Shown: positions 42,466 to 52,559, counted from the first letter of the stretch. The stretch is DNA of 64,000 bases from Planctomycetota bacterium (GCA_019456195.1 VRUK01000001.1:1-64000); one strand, 5' to 3'. Numbers and translations are program-made. The notes: generated by a model from the letters alone, not told the origin.

Positions 42466-42567
42466 ACCGGAGTTAATAAACGAATACCGCTTTTTTACAG
42501 TCGCGGCTCTGTCGCTGCCGTGGATCTGTTTTGGAAAACCGCATATATATATATTTAGCTAATTGTT

Positions 42568-43428
42568 TTATCCGCCGTTAAGTTCGGAGCAGAGTGTTAG
42601 TTTGGCTAATATCTCTTTTTCATCGGCAGATGTTATTGGATAGATTTTTCCTCCTGCTTGTGCGTATTTGCTGCAGAGGTTTTTCCACTGCCTTTCATGT
42701 CTTTCAAAGTAGGTTCTGTGATATCCGGGCTGCTGCAATAAAGACTGTACTTCATCCAGATCCCAATATGTAATCATTATATTTTGGTTTTTAAGCAGAA
42801 AGTTGACGCTTATTACCCTGCCGCCTATTCTAAGCATCCCGGTCATTTTAAAACCATCTATATTTCTGCTGTTAAGGTATCTGCAAATTATATCCTTTCC
42901 ATCTTGTTGCTTTGCCGTTTTGATTTGTTTTTTGGAGTCCATTTGTGCCTGGATTCTTTCTCTTCGGGAGGTCGGCAAATTTTGGTAAGTGATGTTCGTT
43001 TTTCCAGATGACCTGGAACTGTAGCTGCGAGCGCTGGTAGCGTTATCTACGGTATGGACTATTACAACAGGAGGGCGGCAGATACGATAGCGGCTTCTAT
43101 AATCAGTGTTGTCAACCAACCCGGAATGTTTGTAGTTGAAGGCATAAGGAGAGTAACCAACGTTATCACTAATTAAACCGTTGGTCTTATGAGTAAAAGC
43201 ATACGGAGAGTAGCGGACATTCCTATGGATGAAACCTGAATTATTGTGGGTAAAGGCATAAGGGGAGTAGCTATAGTGACCGGAAATCAAACCGGAACTC
43301 TTATTACTAAAAGCATAAGGGGACCAGCGAGTGCGATAACGGACAGAAGTAGAATTGTAAAAGTGTGCTTTGGTTAGGCCTGGAACAATCATTAACATTA
43401 CTATTGCGAACAGCGAAATCCTTTTCAT
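42568..43428 (-). CDS. exported protein with SPYAF repeats
   Basis: The product is 286 aa with a signal peptide (about 1-21). Residues about 30-110 hold four repeats of roughly 19 aa, each beginning SPYAF (RWSPYAFSNKSSGLISGHY, YSPYAFTHNNSGFIHRNVR, YSPYAFTHKTNGLISDNVG, YSPYAFNYKHSGLVDN). A linker and a C-terminal domain of about 140 aa follow, with GKDIICRYLNSRNIDGFKMTGMLRIGGRVISVNFLLKNQNIMITYWDLDEV. I recognise no family. The repeat is rich in Tyr, Ser and Gly, as in beta-repeat surface proteins. AAAGGAG precedes the ATG. A short 16-codon frame overlaps its start codon with ATGA but has poor spacing to GGAGG. Function unknown. Confidence 0.7.
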   Translation of the reverse strand: MKRISLFAIVMLMIVPGLTKAHFYNSTSVRYRTRWSPYAFSNKSSGLISGHYSYSPYAFTHNNSGFIHRNVRYSPYAFTHKTNGLISDNVGYSPYAFNYKHSGLVDNTDYRSRYRICRPPVVIVHTVDNATSARSYSSRSSGKTNITYQNLPTSRRERIQAQMDSKKQIKTAKQQDGKDIICRYLNSRNIDGFKMTGMLRIGGRVISVNFLLKNQNIMITYWDLDEVQSLLQQPGYHRTYFERHERQWKNLCSKYAQAGGKIYPITSADEKEILAKLTLCSELNGG

Positions 43429-44045
43429 TTTATTCTCCTTTTATTTTTAAAAATACTTTCACACTTTTTCTGCATCACCTCCTCTTATAATAAGATTTTT
43501 AAGTACAGTTATGGTTAACGATAAATTAGATTCATTGGCGAGTTCCTCCTTGCTGGGCAGGGGTCTTGCGCGTTTGGGTGCGGATAAGCTGGTGAGTCGA
43601 AAAGAGGCTCTGCCCGAAAAGAAGCTGTCCGTCCTGCATTTGCAGACCTTTGGCTTTTTGTAAATGATTACTCCGTTTGTCCATGCCGCTCTTCTCCATA
43701 AAAACGGAAATGTACACTTCCTGTTATACAGGACGACTGCTTAACACAGTTCTTACGGGTAGGAAGACTTCAAAGATGAATAACGGTCTGCTCCCCGCCT
43801 TTTCATACCCTCCAGTATGTTATGCGTAGATACGTCCGATAAGATACGCAATAGCGAAAGATAAGTCAAATGTTCTTTTATTATTTCGGCATATTGTGGT
43901 TGTTTGCTTTAAAAAGAGGAAGGGCGGGCAGTTACGCCGCCTTTTCAAATGGTAAATATTTGCAGGATAGCCCGATACAGAAGCAAATGGATATCGGTTT
44001 AGCTTTTTGTTTTATGTTTTGCTCGAAAACATTTTTTATTAAGCG
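43429..44045. other. gene-poor stretch of about 600 bp
   Basis: Two overlapping 50-codon frames on opposite strands (43511-43663 rightward, 43532-43684 leftward) are the only candidates. The leftward one has GGAG 8 nt before ATG, but neither has recognisable composition or family. TCCTGT-TAT-ACAGGA forms a short hairpin near 43718. No known RNA fits. Confidence 0.4.
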
Positions 44046-45497
44046 TTACTTATTTTTCTTATTTCTCGGCACATCGGGAACATTTTTTTCAGGCAGCCAT
44101 TTTGCGAACTGCTTTTTTATGCGTGCGTATTTCGGGTTGTCGGCGAGATTCTTCCACTCCAGCTCATCTTTGCGGTGGTCGTAAAGTTCTTCGGTGCCGT
44201 CGCTGTAACGAATATATCGGAAACGTTCCGAGCGTAACGAGTGGTTATTGCGGCCGTGTGTTGTAAGGGCGGGGCGATCCCATTTTGCTTTGGGATTTTT
44301 CAAGAGAGGTACTATACTTCTGCCTTCGAGTTCGGGCTTCGCAGTCAGGCCGCAAAGCTCTATCAGTGTCGGATAGATATCGACCATAGTGACTGGTCGC
44401 TGGCATCGCCGGTTGGGTTTAGTAACACCGGGCACAACGGCCATCAGGACATTGTGCGTTGCTTCTTCCCAAAGTGAGAATTTCCGCCAGTGCAGCTTTT
44501 CACCGAGGTGCCAGCCGTGGTCGCTCCAGAGAATAATCACAGTGTTGTCGGTATAAGGGCTTTTATCAAACGCATCAAGCACCCGACCTACGCAGGAATC
44601 TACAAAGCTGATGGATGCCAGATAGGCCTGTACGGCTTTGCGCCATTGTTTGTGCTCGATGACTTTTTTATGGTCGCCCTGCGGCTTGGCCATTTTTTTG
44701 CCGAGCAGGGGGACATCATCAAGGTCGCTGTCGTTTACGTTCGGCAAGGTTACCTTATCCGGCGGGTACATATCGAAATATTTTTGCGGCACATACCAGG
44801 GCAGATGAGGACGGTAGAAGCCGCAGGCAATGAAGAATGGTTTATCGTGCTGTTTGCGTAACTGTCCTATTGCCCAGTCGGCGACCTTTGAGTCGCCCAT
44901 CTGCTCATCGGGCACGTCAACCGGTCCCCAGTCGAAATGTGAGGTTTTTGGAATTCCGTTCAGTGGTCGGTTCGCAGGCACCGGGTCATCGGGTTTGTTC
45001 TTCTTCTGGGATGGGAAGTAGTCCTGCCACGAGGGCAGGTCGGGGAAGCTTCCGTGGTAAATCTTTCCGCCTCCGACCGCGCTGTAGCCGTGGGCCATAA
45101 AGTGCTGTGGGATTGTAGCGGCGTTGCGAAGGGCGGGCGATTTTCTCCATGGGTCAGGATTATGATAGACGCCTGAAGTTGACGGCAGAATTCCTGTCAT
45201 AAGGCTGGCTCGTGAAGGATTGCAGGCGGGAGCTGAGCAGTGGGCATTTGTAAAGAGCACCCCTCTTTGGGCGAGGCGGTCAATATTGGGGGTTTTAACA
45301 TCCGGATGGCCGCCCAGGCAGCCGATCCAGTCATTGAGGTCATCAATAGCGATAAACAGAACATTAGGGTATTCCGGCAGCTTCGAGGCCGACCGCTGAG
45401 AAGCGCAGGCACATCCCGGTAATAGAAAAGCCGCTGTGCCTGCTGCTGTTATTCTTAAGAAATCCCGCCGATTCATTGGACCCGATGTTTGATCCAT
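44046..45497 (-). CDS. Tat-exported sulfatase (iduronate-2-sulfatase-like)
   Basis: The product is 483 aa. A twin-arginine signal (NRRDFLRITAAGTAAFLLPGC) suggests folded export. The sulfatase core has metal-binding PNVLFIAIDDLNDW and the modification motif CNPSR at 92-96, whose Cys becomes formylglycine. GGKIYHGSFPDLPSWQDYFP, TVIILWSDHGWHLGEKLHWRKFSLWEEATH and EDHRKDELEW-type tail blocks fit iduronate-2-sulfatase-like enzymes of planctomycetes, which remove sulfate from algal or animal glycans. AGGAGG precedes the start. The maturation enzyme is not in this window. It lies beside the rhamnosidase and esterase genes but on the other strand. Confidence 0.92.
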   Translation of the reverse strand: MDQTSGPMNRRDFLRITAAGTAAFLLPGCACASQRSASKLPEYPNVLFIAIDDLNDWIGCLGGHPDVKTPNIDRLAQRGVLFTNAHCSAPACNPSRASLMTGILPSTSGVYHNPDPWRKSPALRNAATIPQHFMAHGYSAVGGGKIYHGSFPDLPSWQDYFPSQKKNKPDDPVPANRPLNGIPKTSHFDWGPVDVPDEQMGDSKVADWAIGQLRKQHDKPFFIACGFYRPHLPWYVPQKYFDMYPPDKVTLPNVNDSDLDDVPLLGKKMAKPQGDHKKVIEHKQWRKAVQAYLASISFVDSCVGRVLDAFDKSPYTDNTVIILWSDHGWHLGEKLHWRKFSLWEEATHNVLMAVVPGVTKPNRRCQRPVTMVDIYPTLIELCGLTAKPELEGRSIVPLLKNPKAKWDRPALTTHGRNNHSLRSERFRYIRYSDGTEELYDHRKDELEWKNLADNPKYARIKKQFAKWLPEKNVPDVPRNKKNK

Positions 45498-45657
45498 TTC
45501 TCTGCCTCCTGTTAGTGTGTATTTCTTAGAGTTCTTTTAATTTTCATAATTATCTGGTGTAAGTGCAGGTTTGTCAAATAGAGAGCATTTTTTTAAGAAG
45601 ATTCTGTTCCAAAGCTTAGTGTGTATGTGGGCTTCGGGCGGCAAAATGATAAAAAAC

Positions 45658-45686
45658 TTGCGAAAATGGACGGTGATTGGTATCTT
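45658..45686 (+). promoter_or_regulatory. candidate promoter of transketolase gene
   Basis: TTGCGA (45658-45663) and TATCTT (45681-45686) are 17 nt apart, with the predicted start about 53 nt before the gene. The match is moderate. Confidence 0.35.
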
Positions 45687-45745
45687 ATTCAGTTCGTTTT
45701 GTGTCTTTAAGTGTATTGTAAACCTTTGATAACGGGAAATACGTG

Positions 45746-47776
45746 ATGAGTGTAAGTAAAAAGAATCCAGGTCTATCGGAACTTGACGAGCTTTGTATTC
45801 AGACTATTCGTTTTTTATCAGCCGAAGCAGTACAGAAGGCAAAATCGGGGCATCCGGGTATGCCGATGGGAATGGCATCGGCGGCATACGTGCTGTGGAC
45901 CAAATATATGAGGCATAATCCTGCAAATCCAAAATGGCATAATCGGGACCGTTTTGTTCTTTCGGCAGGGCACGGCAGTACGCTGTTGTATTCGCTGCTG
46001 CATCTGACTGGTTATGATATAAGCCTTGATGAACTGAAGAACTTCAGGCAGTGGGGCAGTAAGACGCCGGGGCACCCGGAATACGACCCGGAGCTTGGAA
46101 TTGAAGTTACGACCGGGCCGTTGGGGCAGGGGATTTCCAATGCGGTCGGTATGGCGATAGCGCAGAAATATCTGGCCAAATATTTTAATCGAGAAGGCTT
46201 TCGGATTATCGATTACAAAATTTATGTCATTGCCAGCGATGGTGATTTGCAGGAAGGTATTACTTCTGAGGCCAGTTCTTTGGCGGGACATCTGGGGCTG
46301 GATAATCTGGTTGTTGTTTACGATGATAATCATATCAGTATCGATGGCGATACGGATCTTTCATTTACAGAGGACAGAGCTAAGCGTTATGAAGCATACG
46401 GGTGGAACGTGGAGGTAGTCAAAGGTGACGGTAATGATATGGCTGCATTTGAGAAGGCGCTGAACAATGCGGAAAAAGAAAAGCACAGGCCAACGTTGAT
46501 AAAGCTGCGAACGCATATTGCTTTCGGCAGTCCGAACAAGCAGGATACGGCCGGGGCGCACGGCAGTCCTTTAGGTGATGACGAAATCAAGCTGATGAAA
46601 GAAAATTTCGGCTGGGATCCTGAAAAGAGCTTTTATGTTCCCGAAGAAGTCTCGGCTTATATGCGAGAGATTGCAGCGAAAGGTGCCGAGACAGACAAGG
46701 CCTGGGGCAAGATGTTTGCCGATTACACCGAGGCGCATCCGGAGTTGGCGGGGCAGTTCTGTGATGCCGCAGAGGGTAAGGTGGGAATTAATATTGATGA
46801 GATTCTGCCGAAATTTGAAGCGGGAAGCTCTGTTGCGACACGCAAGGCCTCCGGGGCGGTTATAGGTGCATTTATGCCAAAGCTGCCGTTGGTTCTGGGC
46901 GGTTCGGCGGATTTGACGCCTTCGAATAATACTCACTTTGCCGATGCAAAAGATTTCCAGAAGGATGCTCGTGACGGCAGGTATTTACGCTTTGGAATTA
47001 GAGAGCATGCGATGGGTGCGATATTGAACGGGATTTCCGTGAGCGGTCTGCTCAGGGCGTACGGCGGGACGTTTTTGGTTTTTTCCGATTATATGCGTGG
47101 TGCGCTTCGCGTTGCGGCCTTTTCGAAGTATCCGAGTATATTTGTGTTTACTCATGACAGTATCGGTGTCGGTGAGGATGGACCGACCCATCAGCCGGTC
47201 GAGCATTTGGCGAGTTTACGGGCGATACCAAATTTGGTGGTGTTCAGACCCGCTGACGCCAATGAGACGGCCCAGGCCTGGAAGTATGTATTGGAGAATC
47301 TGGATGGGCCGGCGGCATTACTTTTAACCCGCCAGGGCTTAACAGTTTTAGACCAGGAAAAGTACGGTTCGGCAACGAATGTTAGTAAGGGTGCTTATGT
47401 TCTGGCTGGTGCAGATAAGCCGGATGTGCTGTTATTGGCGAGCGGATCGGAGGTTGGCCTTGCTGTGGAAGCCGCAGAGAAATTATCGGTTGAAGGAATT
47501 TCTGCGCAGGTAGTCAGTATGCCGTGCTGGGAACTGTTTGAAAAGCAGAGCCGGGAGTATAAAGATTCGGTGATTCCGCCTCAGACAAAAGCCAGAGTGG
47601 GTATTGAGGCCGGCGTAGAGTTAGGATGGAATAAGTGGATTGGTGATAATGGTGTTTTTGTTGGGATGTCGTCTTTCGGCGCATCTGCTCCGCAAAAAAT
47701 ATGTTTTGAGAAATTCGGCATTACGGTTGATAACGTCGTAACAGCAGCAAAAAAATCGATGGCTGATATCGCTTAG
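45746..47776 (+). CDS. tkt: transketolase
   Basis: The product is 676 aa, the standard length. The thiamine-diphosphate domain shows SGHPGMPMGMA, FVLSAGHGSTLLYSLLHLTGY, TTGPLGQGISNAVGMAIAQK, then ASDGDLQEGITSEASSLAGHLGLDNLVVVYDDNHISIDGDT (GDG...N cofactor motif). The pyrimidine domain has LRFGIREHAMGAILNGI, with the catalytic Glu, and FVFTHDSIGVGEDGPTHQPVEHLASLRAIPNL. The C-terminal domain ends near residue 676. It moves two-carbon units in the non-oxidative pentose phosphate pathway. A GTG lies one codon upstream of the ATG used here; GGGA is 10 nt before. Confidence 0.96.
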   Translation: MSVSKKNPGLSELDELCIQTIRFLSAEAVQKAKSGHPGMPMGMASAAYVLWTKYMRHNPANPKWHNRDRFVLSAGHGSTLLYSLLHLTGYDISLDELKNFRQWGSKTPGHPEYDPELGIEVTTGPLGQGISNAVGMAIAQKYLAKYFNREGFRIIDYKIYVIASDGDLQEGITSEASSLAGHLGLDNLVVVYDDNHISIDGDTDLSFTEDRAKRYEAYGWNVEVVKGDGNDMAAFEKALNNAEKEKHRPTLIKLRTHIAFGSPNKQDTAGAHGSPLGDDEIKLMKENFGWDPEKSFYVPEEVSAYMREIAAKGAETDKAWGKMFADYTEAHPELAGQFCDAAEGKVGINIDEILPKFEAGSSVATRKASGAVIGAFMPKLPLVLGGSADLTPSNNTHFADAKDFQKDARDGRYLRFGIREHAMGAILNGISVSGLLRAYGGTFLVFSDYMRGALRVAAFSKYPSIFVFTHDSIGVGEDGPTHQPVEHLASLRAIPNLVVFRPADANETAQAWKYVLENLDGPAALLLTRQGLTVLDQEKYGSATNVSKGAYVLAGADKPDVLLLASGSEVGLAVEAAEKLSVEGISAQVVSMPCWELFEKQSREYKDSVIPPQTKARVGIEAGVELGWNKWIGDNGVFVGMSSFGASAPQKICFEKFGITVDNVVTAAKKSMADIA

Positions 47777-47944
47777 CGGATAAAACCACAGGCTAAATAT
47801 TTTTAAGATTACTGCGCCATCTTGCGGAGATCTCGCACAAGATAATGAGCGGGGGATAGTAAGAGCGGTACACTTCGAAAAGAATCTCGCTTAATCAATT
47901 ATGTCAGGTTATACTGAGGAATCGCAGTCTTAGTATGGCGTCCT

Positions 47945-50900
47945 ATGGAATTAGGGACAGATAAGATAGTTGCAGAGATAATCTCCCGGCTGAAATCAGC
48001 TACAGGTGGCGAAGGGGCGGTTAAAGTCGAGGGGACGTGGGGGTCGTTTGCGCGCCTTTTGGGGGCTTACATATCAGAGAAAACATCTCGGCCAATCCTG
48101 TATATATGTCCGCACATTGACGATGCCGACAAGGCAGCGGATGATTTACATACATTCGGGGGTGAAAGAATTGACACATTCGGGGCATGGGAAGGCGAGG
48201 AGGATTTGGCGGACGCCACCGATGAGATAAGGGCCGAGCGACTTAAAACCGTATCTCGTGTTTCGTGTCTCGCAGATCGTCCGGGCAATGGTGCGTTTAT
48301 TATCGCGGCGCCTGTGCAGGCGCTCTGTCAGCCTATACCGAAGCCCGAAGCAATAGAAGCAAGCTGTCTTCGATTGAAAGTTGAAGGAGAAGCTTCGCCT
48401 GAACAGGTCGTTGAGTGGCTGGTAGAAAATGGTTTCGAGCGGGTGGAAAGGCTTGACTTACCGGGCCAGTTTGCACGCCGGGGAGGGATTGTTGACATTT
48501 ATGCTCCGTTGATGAGCAAAGAATCAATATCGGACAAAAAACAGGATGGCTCATCGGAAGATGCAGGGGCGGTGAGGATCGAATTTTTCGGTGATACTAT
48601 CGAAAGTATCCGCGAAATAAATCTGGATACTCAGCGTTCAAGTCAAAAGATAGAAAGTATCAGGATAGTTTCAGCGGTGTGTGGTGCCGCGGAGGAAGAG
48701 AGAGAGCTTTTTATAAATATCCTGCCGAAAAATACCATAGTAATTCTTGATGAGCCGGGCGAGATTGAAGAAGTTGCTAATGTTTATTTAGAGCGGCTCG
48801 AAGATGCAGGCAGGCTATACAGATGGTCTGATATTTATAAGGCGATGTCGAATTTTACGCAAATGAGAATCTGCCGATTTGCCACAGGGGGGCCGGACAA
48901 TTTCCTCAAAGTGGATATCAAGAGTGTGCAGCAGTTTCAACACAAGGCGACTTCGGTGTGGGCGGGGCATAAGGCGGCGCTGGAAGAATTGGTGCAGGAG
49001 GCAAAAAAGGGAAAAGAAGTGCTGCTTTACTGCGAAAGCTCGTCTGAGCTTAAGAGGGTGGGCGAAATTATAACGGATATTAATAAAGAAATTCCGGCAA
49101 GATTCAAGCTTTTGTCGGGTTTTATTCATCAGGGCTTTGTTATAAATTCGCTGAAACGGATTTTGATAAGCCATCATGAGCTGTTCGGGCAATACGCTCT
49201 TAGGAGAAGGCGCAGGCCTGCACGGCCAACGTCGCCGGTGGATACGCTCAGCGATTTGCAGGAAGGGGACTATGTCGTTCATGCTTCCTATGGTATCGGC
49301 AAGTTTTCCGGGGTGAAGACGATAAAGGAAAAGGGTGGTACGAATGAGTATCTTACAATTGGATATGCGGACGGTGTTAAAATCCAGGTTTCGGTCCGTA
49401 ATATCGCGCTGGTTCAGAAGTATATAGGGACAAGTCCGAAACGGCCGAAGCTGAGCAAGGTCGGCTCGAAAAAATGGCAAAAACAGAAAGAGAAAGTTGC
49501 AAGTTCGGTACGGGACCTTGCAGTTGAATTACTCGATGTTCAGGCGAATCGCCAGATGACGGGCGGAATTGCATTCGAGGAAGATTCGAACTGGCAGGCC
49601 GAGTTTGAGGAGTCATTTGCTTATCAGGAGACGCCGGACCAGAACACAGCCATAGGCCAGATTAAAGCGGATATGCAGCAGGCCGTGGCAATGGACAGGC
49701 TGCTGTGTGGTGATGTGGGCTATGGCAAGACAGAGCTTGCGATGCGTGCGGCGTTCAAGGTGGTCGAGAACGGAAAGCAGGTTGCTATTTTAACGCCGAC
49801 AACGATCTTGTGTGTGCAGCACGGCAGGACTTTTACCGAGCGGTTTGCAGATTTTCCGGTTTGTATCGAGGTCTTGAATCGATTCAAGTCTCAAAAGCAG
49901 GCAAAAGACATAATCGCGAGGGCGAAAGCGGGCAGGGTGGATATTCTGATAGGTACACATCGGCTTTTCAGTGGTGACGTTGGATTCAGGGATTTGGGGC
50001 TTTTGATTATCGACGAGGAGCAGAGGTTCGGAGTCGAACATAAAGAACGGCTCAAAAGGCTGCGTGTCAATGTTGACGTTCTTACGATGACTGCTACACC
50101 GATTCCCCGGACGCTGCATATGTCGCTTTTAGGGTTGCGAGATATAAGCTCGCTGGCAACGCCGCCACTGGACAGACGAAGTATCGTTACGAAAGTTACG
50201 GCTTATAACAATGAGCTTATCAAAAAGGCAATCTACAGGGAGATGAACCGGCAGGGGCAGGTGTTTTTCCTGCATAACAGGGTCAAAACGATTGAAAAAA
50301 AGGCGTGGGAAATCCAGAAACTGATCGGTGAGGCGAAGGTTACTATAGCACACGGCCAGATGAGTAAGAGCGAGCTTGAAACCGCAATGATAGAGTTTGT
50401 GACGGGCAAGACGGACGTATTAGTGTGCACGACGATTATCGAGTCGGGGCTGGATATTCCAAATGCGAATACGATTTTTATAAATGATGCGGACAGATTC
50501 GGCCTTGCGGAGCTTCATCAGCTTCGGGGCAGAGTGGGCAGATATAAACATCGGGCTTATGCTTATATGCTGATGCCGAAGTCGCGGCCGATTACGCCGT
50601 TGGCGGCCAAGCGATTGAAGGCCATCGAAGAATATTCTCACTTGGGAGCGGGCTTTAGAATAGCGCTGCGGGATTTGGAAATTCGCGGAGCGGGTAATAT
50701 ATTAGGGTCTGAGCAGTCCGGGCACATCCAGATAGTTGGATACCAGATGTATTGTGAGATGTTGACCGAGGCCGTTAGAAAATTAAAAGATGAGCTGGTT
50801 GAGCCGATACCGACGGCGGTTATCGATCTGGGATTTGCAACGTATATACCAAAAAATTATATACCTGTTAACAGGCATCGGATGGATGCCTATCGTAAGA

Positions 50901-51241
50901 TTGCCGTTGCAAGAGGTGACGAGGACCTTAAGCAAATAAGGGGCGAGTTAACGGATGTTTACGGCCCGATGCCGGATGAGATAAAGCTGCTGCTGGATTT
51001 GGCTGAGCTTAGAATCAAGGCGAGCAAGAGCGATATAAAAAGCATCGTTGCATCGGGAGAAGATTTGATATTTTCATTTTCCAAAGACACAAAGGCGCCG
51101 AGCAAATCCTTCTTTTCAAAGGTTTCAGGAAAGGTTAGAATCTCCGATATGAAGACGGTATATTTGCGTTTATCAAAGAATTATTTCGAGCCGAGGACTT
51201 TAATAAGCGTTCTGCGAAAGATTCTGGGAGAAAAAAGATAG
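47945..51241 (+). CDS. mfd: transcription-repair coupling factor Mfd
   Basis: The product is 1098 aa, a little shorter than E. coli Mfd. The N-terminal UvrB-like region (about 1-330) contains RRGGIVDIYAP and VRIEFFGDTIESIREI. The RNA polymerase-interacting CarD-like domain lies near 435-510 (DLQEGDYVVHASYGIGKFSGVKTI). The superfamily 2 translocase has Walker A in LLCGDVGYGKTELAMRAAFK, the DEEQ box in LLIIDEEQRFGVEHKE, TATPIPRTLHMSL and the QLRGRVGR motif VI. The TRCF domain closes the protein. It removes stalled RNA polymerase at lesions and recruits UvrA. The first 80 residues are shorter than in E. coli. The ribosome site is weak, so the start is less certain. Confidence 0.96.
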   Translation: MELGTDKIVAEIISRLKSATGGEGAVKVEGTWGSFARLLGAYISEKTSRPILYICPHIDDADKAADDLHTFGGERIDTFGAWEGEEDLADATDEIRAERLKTVSRVSCLADRPGNGAFIIAAPVQALCQPIPKPEAIEASCLRLKVEGEASPEQVVEWLVENGFERVERLDLPGQFARRGGIVDIYAPLMSKESISDKKQDGSSEDAGAVRIEFFGDTIESIREINLDTQRSSQKIESIRIVSAVCGAAEEERELFINILPKNTIVILDEPGEIEEVANVYLERLEDAGRLYRWSDIYKAMSNFTQMRICRFATGGPDNFLKVDIKSVQQFQHKATSVWAGHKAALEELVQEAKKGKEVLLYCESSSELKRVGEIITDINKEIPARFKLLSGFIHQGFVINSLKRILISHHELFGQYALRRRRRPARPTSPVDTLSDLQEGDYVVHASYGIGKFSGVKTIKEKGGTNEYLTIGYADGVKIQVSVRNIALVQKYIGTSPKRPKLSKVGSKKWQKQKEKVASSVRDLAVELLDVQANRQMTGGIAFEEDSNWQAEFEESFAYQETPDQNTAIGQIKADMQQAVAMDRLLCGDVGYGKTELAMRAAFKVVENGKQVAILTPTTILCVQHGRTFTERFADFPVCIEVLNRFKSQKQAKDIIARAKAGRVDILIGTHRLFSGDVGFRDLGLLIIDEEQRFGVEHKERLKRLRVNVDVLTMTATPIPRTLHMSLLGLRDISSLATPPLDRRSIVTKVTAYNNELIKKAIYREMNRQGQVFFLHNRVKTIEKKAWEIQKLIGEAKVTIAHGQMSKSELETAMIEFVTGKTDVLVCTTIIESGLDIPNANTIFINDADRFGLAELHQLRGRVGRYKHRAYAYMLMPKSRPITPLAAKRLKAIEEYSHLGAGFRIALRDLEIRGAGNILGSEQSGHIQIVGYQMYCEMLTEAVRKLKDELVEPIPTAVIDLGFATYIPKNYIPVNRHRMDAYRKIAVARGDEDLKQIRGELTDVYGPMPDEIKLLLDLAELRIKASKSDIKSIVASGEDLIFSFSKDTKAPSKSFFSKVSGKVRISDMKTVYLRLSKNYFEPRTLISVLRKILGEKR

Positions 51242-51292
51242 TGAGTCTATAGAGTAAGAAATTAACGGTATTATTTAAGATGGAGGTATGAC

Positions 51293-52420
51293 ATGAGTAA
51301 GAACAGTAAGCAAGCTTTAATAATAGTGGCGGTCGTGCTTTTTATGGCGGGCGTGAGCTTCTCGGCAGAAAAACAGTATAAGAGTCTGGAAATTGGTCAA
51401 AAATCGCCTGATTTTAATCTGCCGGGTGTGGATGGGCGTAATTACAGACTGGCAGATTTTGCGGATGCTAAAGTCCTTGTTATTATTTTTCACTGTAACC
51501 ACTGTCCGACTGCGCAGGCTTACGAAGGGCGGATTAAAAAGCTGGCGGCCGACTACAGGAATAAAAGTGTTGCTATAGTGGCGATTTCACCTAACGACCC
51601 TAAGTCGGTGCGTCTGGACGAATTGGGCTACTCGGACATGGGTGATTCGTTCGAGGATATGAAAATCCGCGCCAAAGATATGAAGTATAATTTCCCCTAT
51701 CTTTATGACGGCGAGGACCAAAAGGTTTCTCTTGCATACGGGCCGGCTCGAACGCCGCATGTTTATATCTTTGACAGGCAGCGCAAACTGCGCTATATGG
51801 GCCGGATAGATGATTCAGAAAAGCCCCATCTGGTCAAAACTAAAGATACGCGGAATGCTATTGAAGCATTGTTAAAAGGGAGAAAGATTCCTGTTGAAGA
51901 AACCGCAACTATCGGTTGCTCGATTAAATGGGCGGATAAACGAGAATCCGCCAGAAGAACTCTTGAACTGTGGGCGAGAGAAAAAGTTACAGTTGAGAAG
52001 GCCGACACAAAAAGCATAAAGGAGCTTATCAAAAACGATTCAGGGAAACTGCGGTTGGTTAATATCTGGGCGAGCTGGAGCGGGCCAAGTGTAAAGCAAT
52101 TACAGGAATTTGTTACTATTAACCGAATGTACCGCAAGCGTGATTTTGAACTGATTACCATAAGTGCCGATTCGCCTAAAAGAAGAAACAGAGTTCTTTC
52201 GGCTTTGAAGAAGCAGCAGGTATCAAGCAAAAATCTTCTGTTCGATTCGGAAGATGAATATGAGCTTATGACGGCCGTGGATAGGGATTTGCTTGGCGGT
52301 ATTCCATATACGATTTTGATTCAGCCGGGCAGAAAAGTTATCTACCGCAGGGTGGGAATGATTGAGCCGTTTGAGCTTAAGAAAGCTATCGTTGGATACA
52401 TGGGGCGATATTACAAATAG
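51293..52420 (+). CDS. exported double thioredoxin-fold protein, second domain lacking cysteines
   Basis: The product is 375 aa with a signal peptide (about 1-25). Residues 33-190 form an AhpC/TSA or TlpA-like redoxin domain (IGQKSPDFNLPGVDGRNYRLADF) with an active-site CNHC motif at Cys68 and Cys71. A second thioredoxin-like domain follows at about 250-370 (LRLVNIWASWSGPSVKQLQEFVTINRMYRKRDFELITISAD ... GIPYTILIQPGRKVIYRRVG), but its site reads WSGPS where WCGPC is expected, so it cannot do disulfide chemistry. The cis-Pro in GIPYT is retained. It may act as a binding module. It follows mfd by 51 nt on the same strand behind a GGAGG site. Confidence 0.87.
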   Translation: MSKNSKQALIIVAVVLFMAGVSFSAEKQYKSLEIGQKSPDFNLPGVDGRNYRLADFADAKVLVIIFHCNHCPTAQAYEGRIKKLAADYRNKSVAIVAISPNDPKSVRLDELGYSDMGDSFEDMKIRAKDMKYNFPYLYDGEDQKVSLAYGPARTPHVYIFDRQRKLRYMGRIDDSEKPHLVKTKDTRNAIEALLKGRKIPVEETATIGCSIKWADKRESARRTLELWAREKVTVEKADTKSIKELIKNDSGKLRLVNIWASWSGPSVKQLQEFVTINRMYRKRDFELITISADSPKRRNRVLSALKKQQVSSKNLLFDSEDEYELMTAVDRDLLGGIPYTILIQPGRKVIYRRVGMIEPFELKKAIVGYMGRYYK

Positions 52421-52559
52421 ATTGACAAACAGGGACATTGCGGTATCAAAGTCGGAAGAAAAAGTATAAACAAGAAAAGAATTATGCTGGACAATTGCTT
52501 ACAGACAACTATTGAGCAAAATAATATTGTTTGTCAGATGAAGTAGTGACTACTACAAT

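Noticed and set aside
43532..43684. Small leftward gene with GGAG before ATG
   Set aside because: There is no family match, and an equal-sized frame lies opposite, so evidence is too thin; mentioned only as a possibility in the stretch entry.
43870..44184. Rightward frame ending inside the sulfatase gene
   Set aside because: Most of it is non-coding-like or antisense to the sulfatase C-terminus, and it lacks a ribosome site.
48815..49480. Leftward frame of 221 codons within mfd
   Set aside because: It is antisense to a complete Mfd with all motifs in order.
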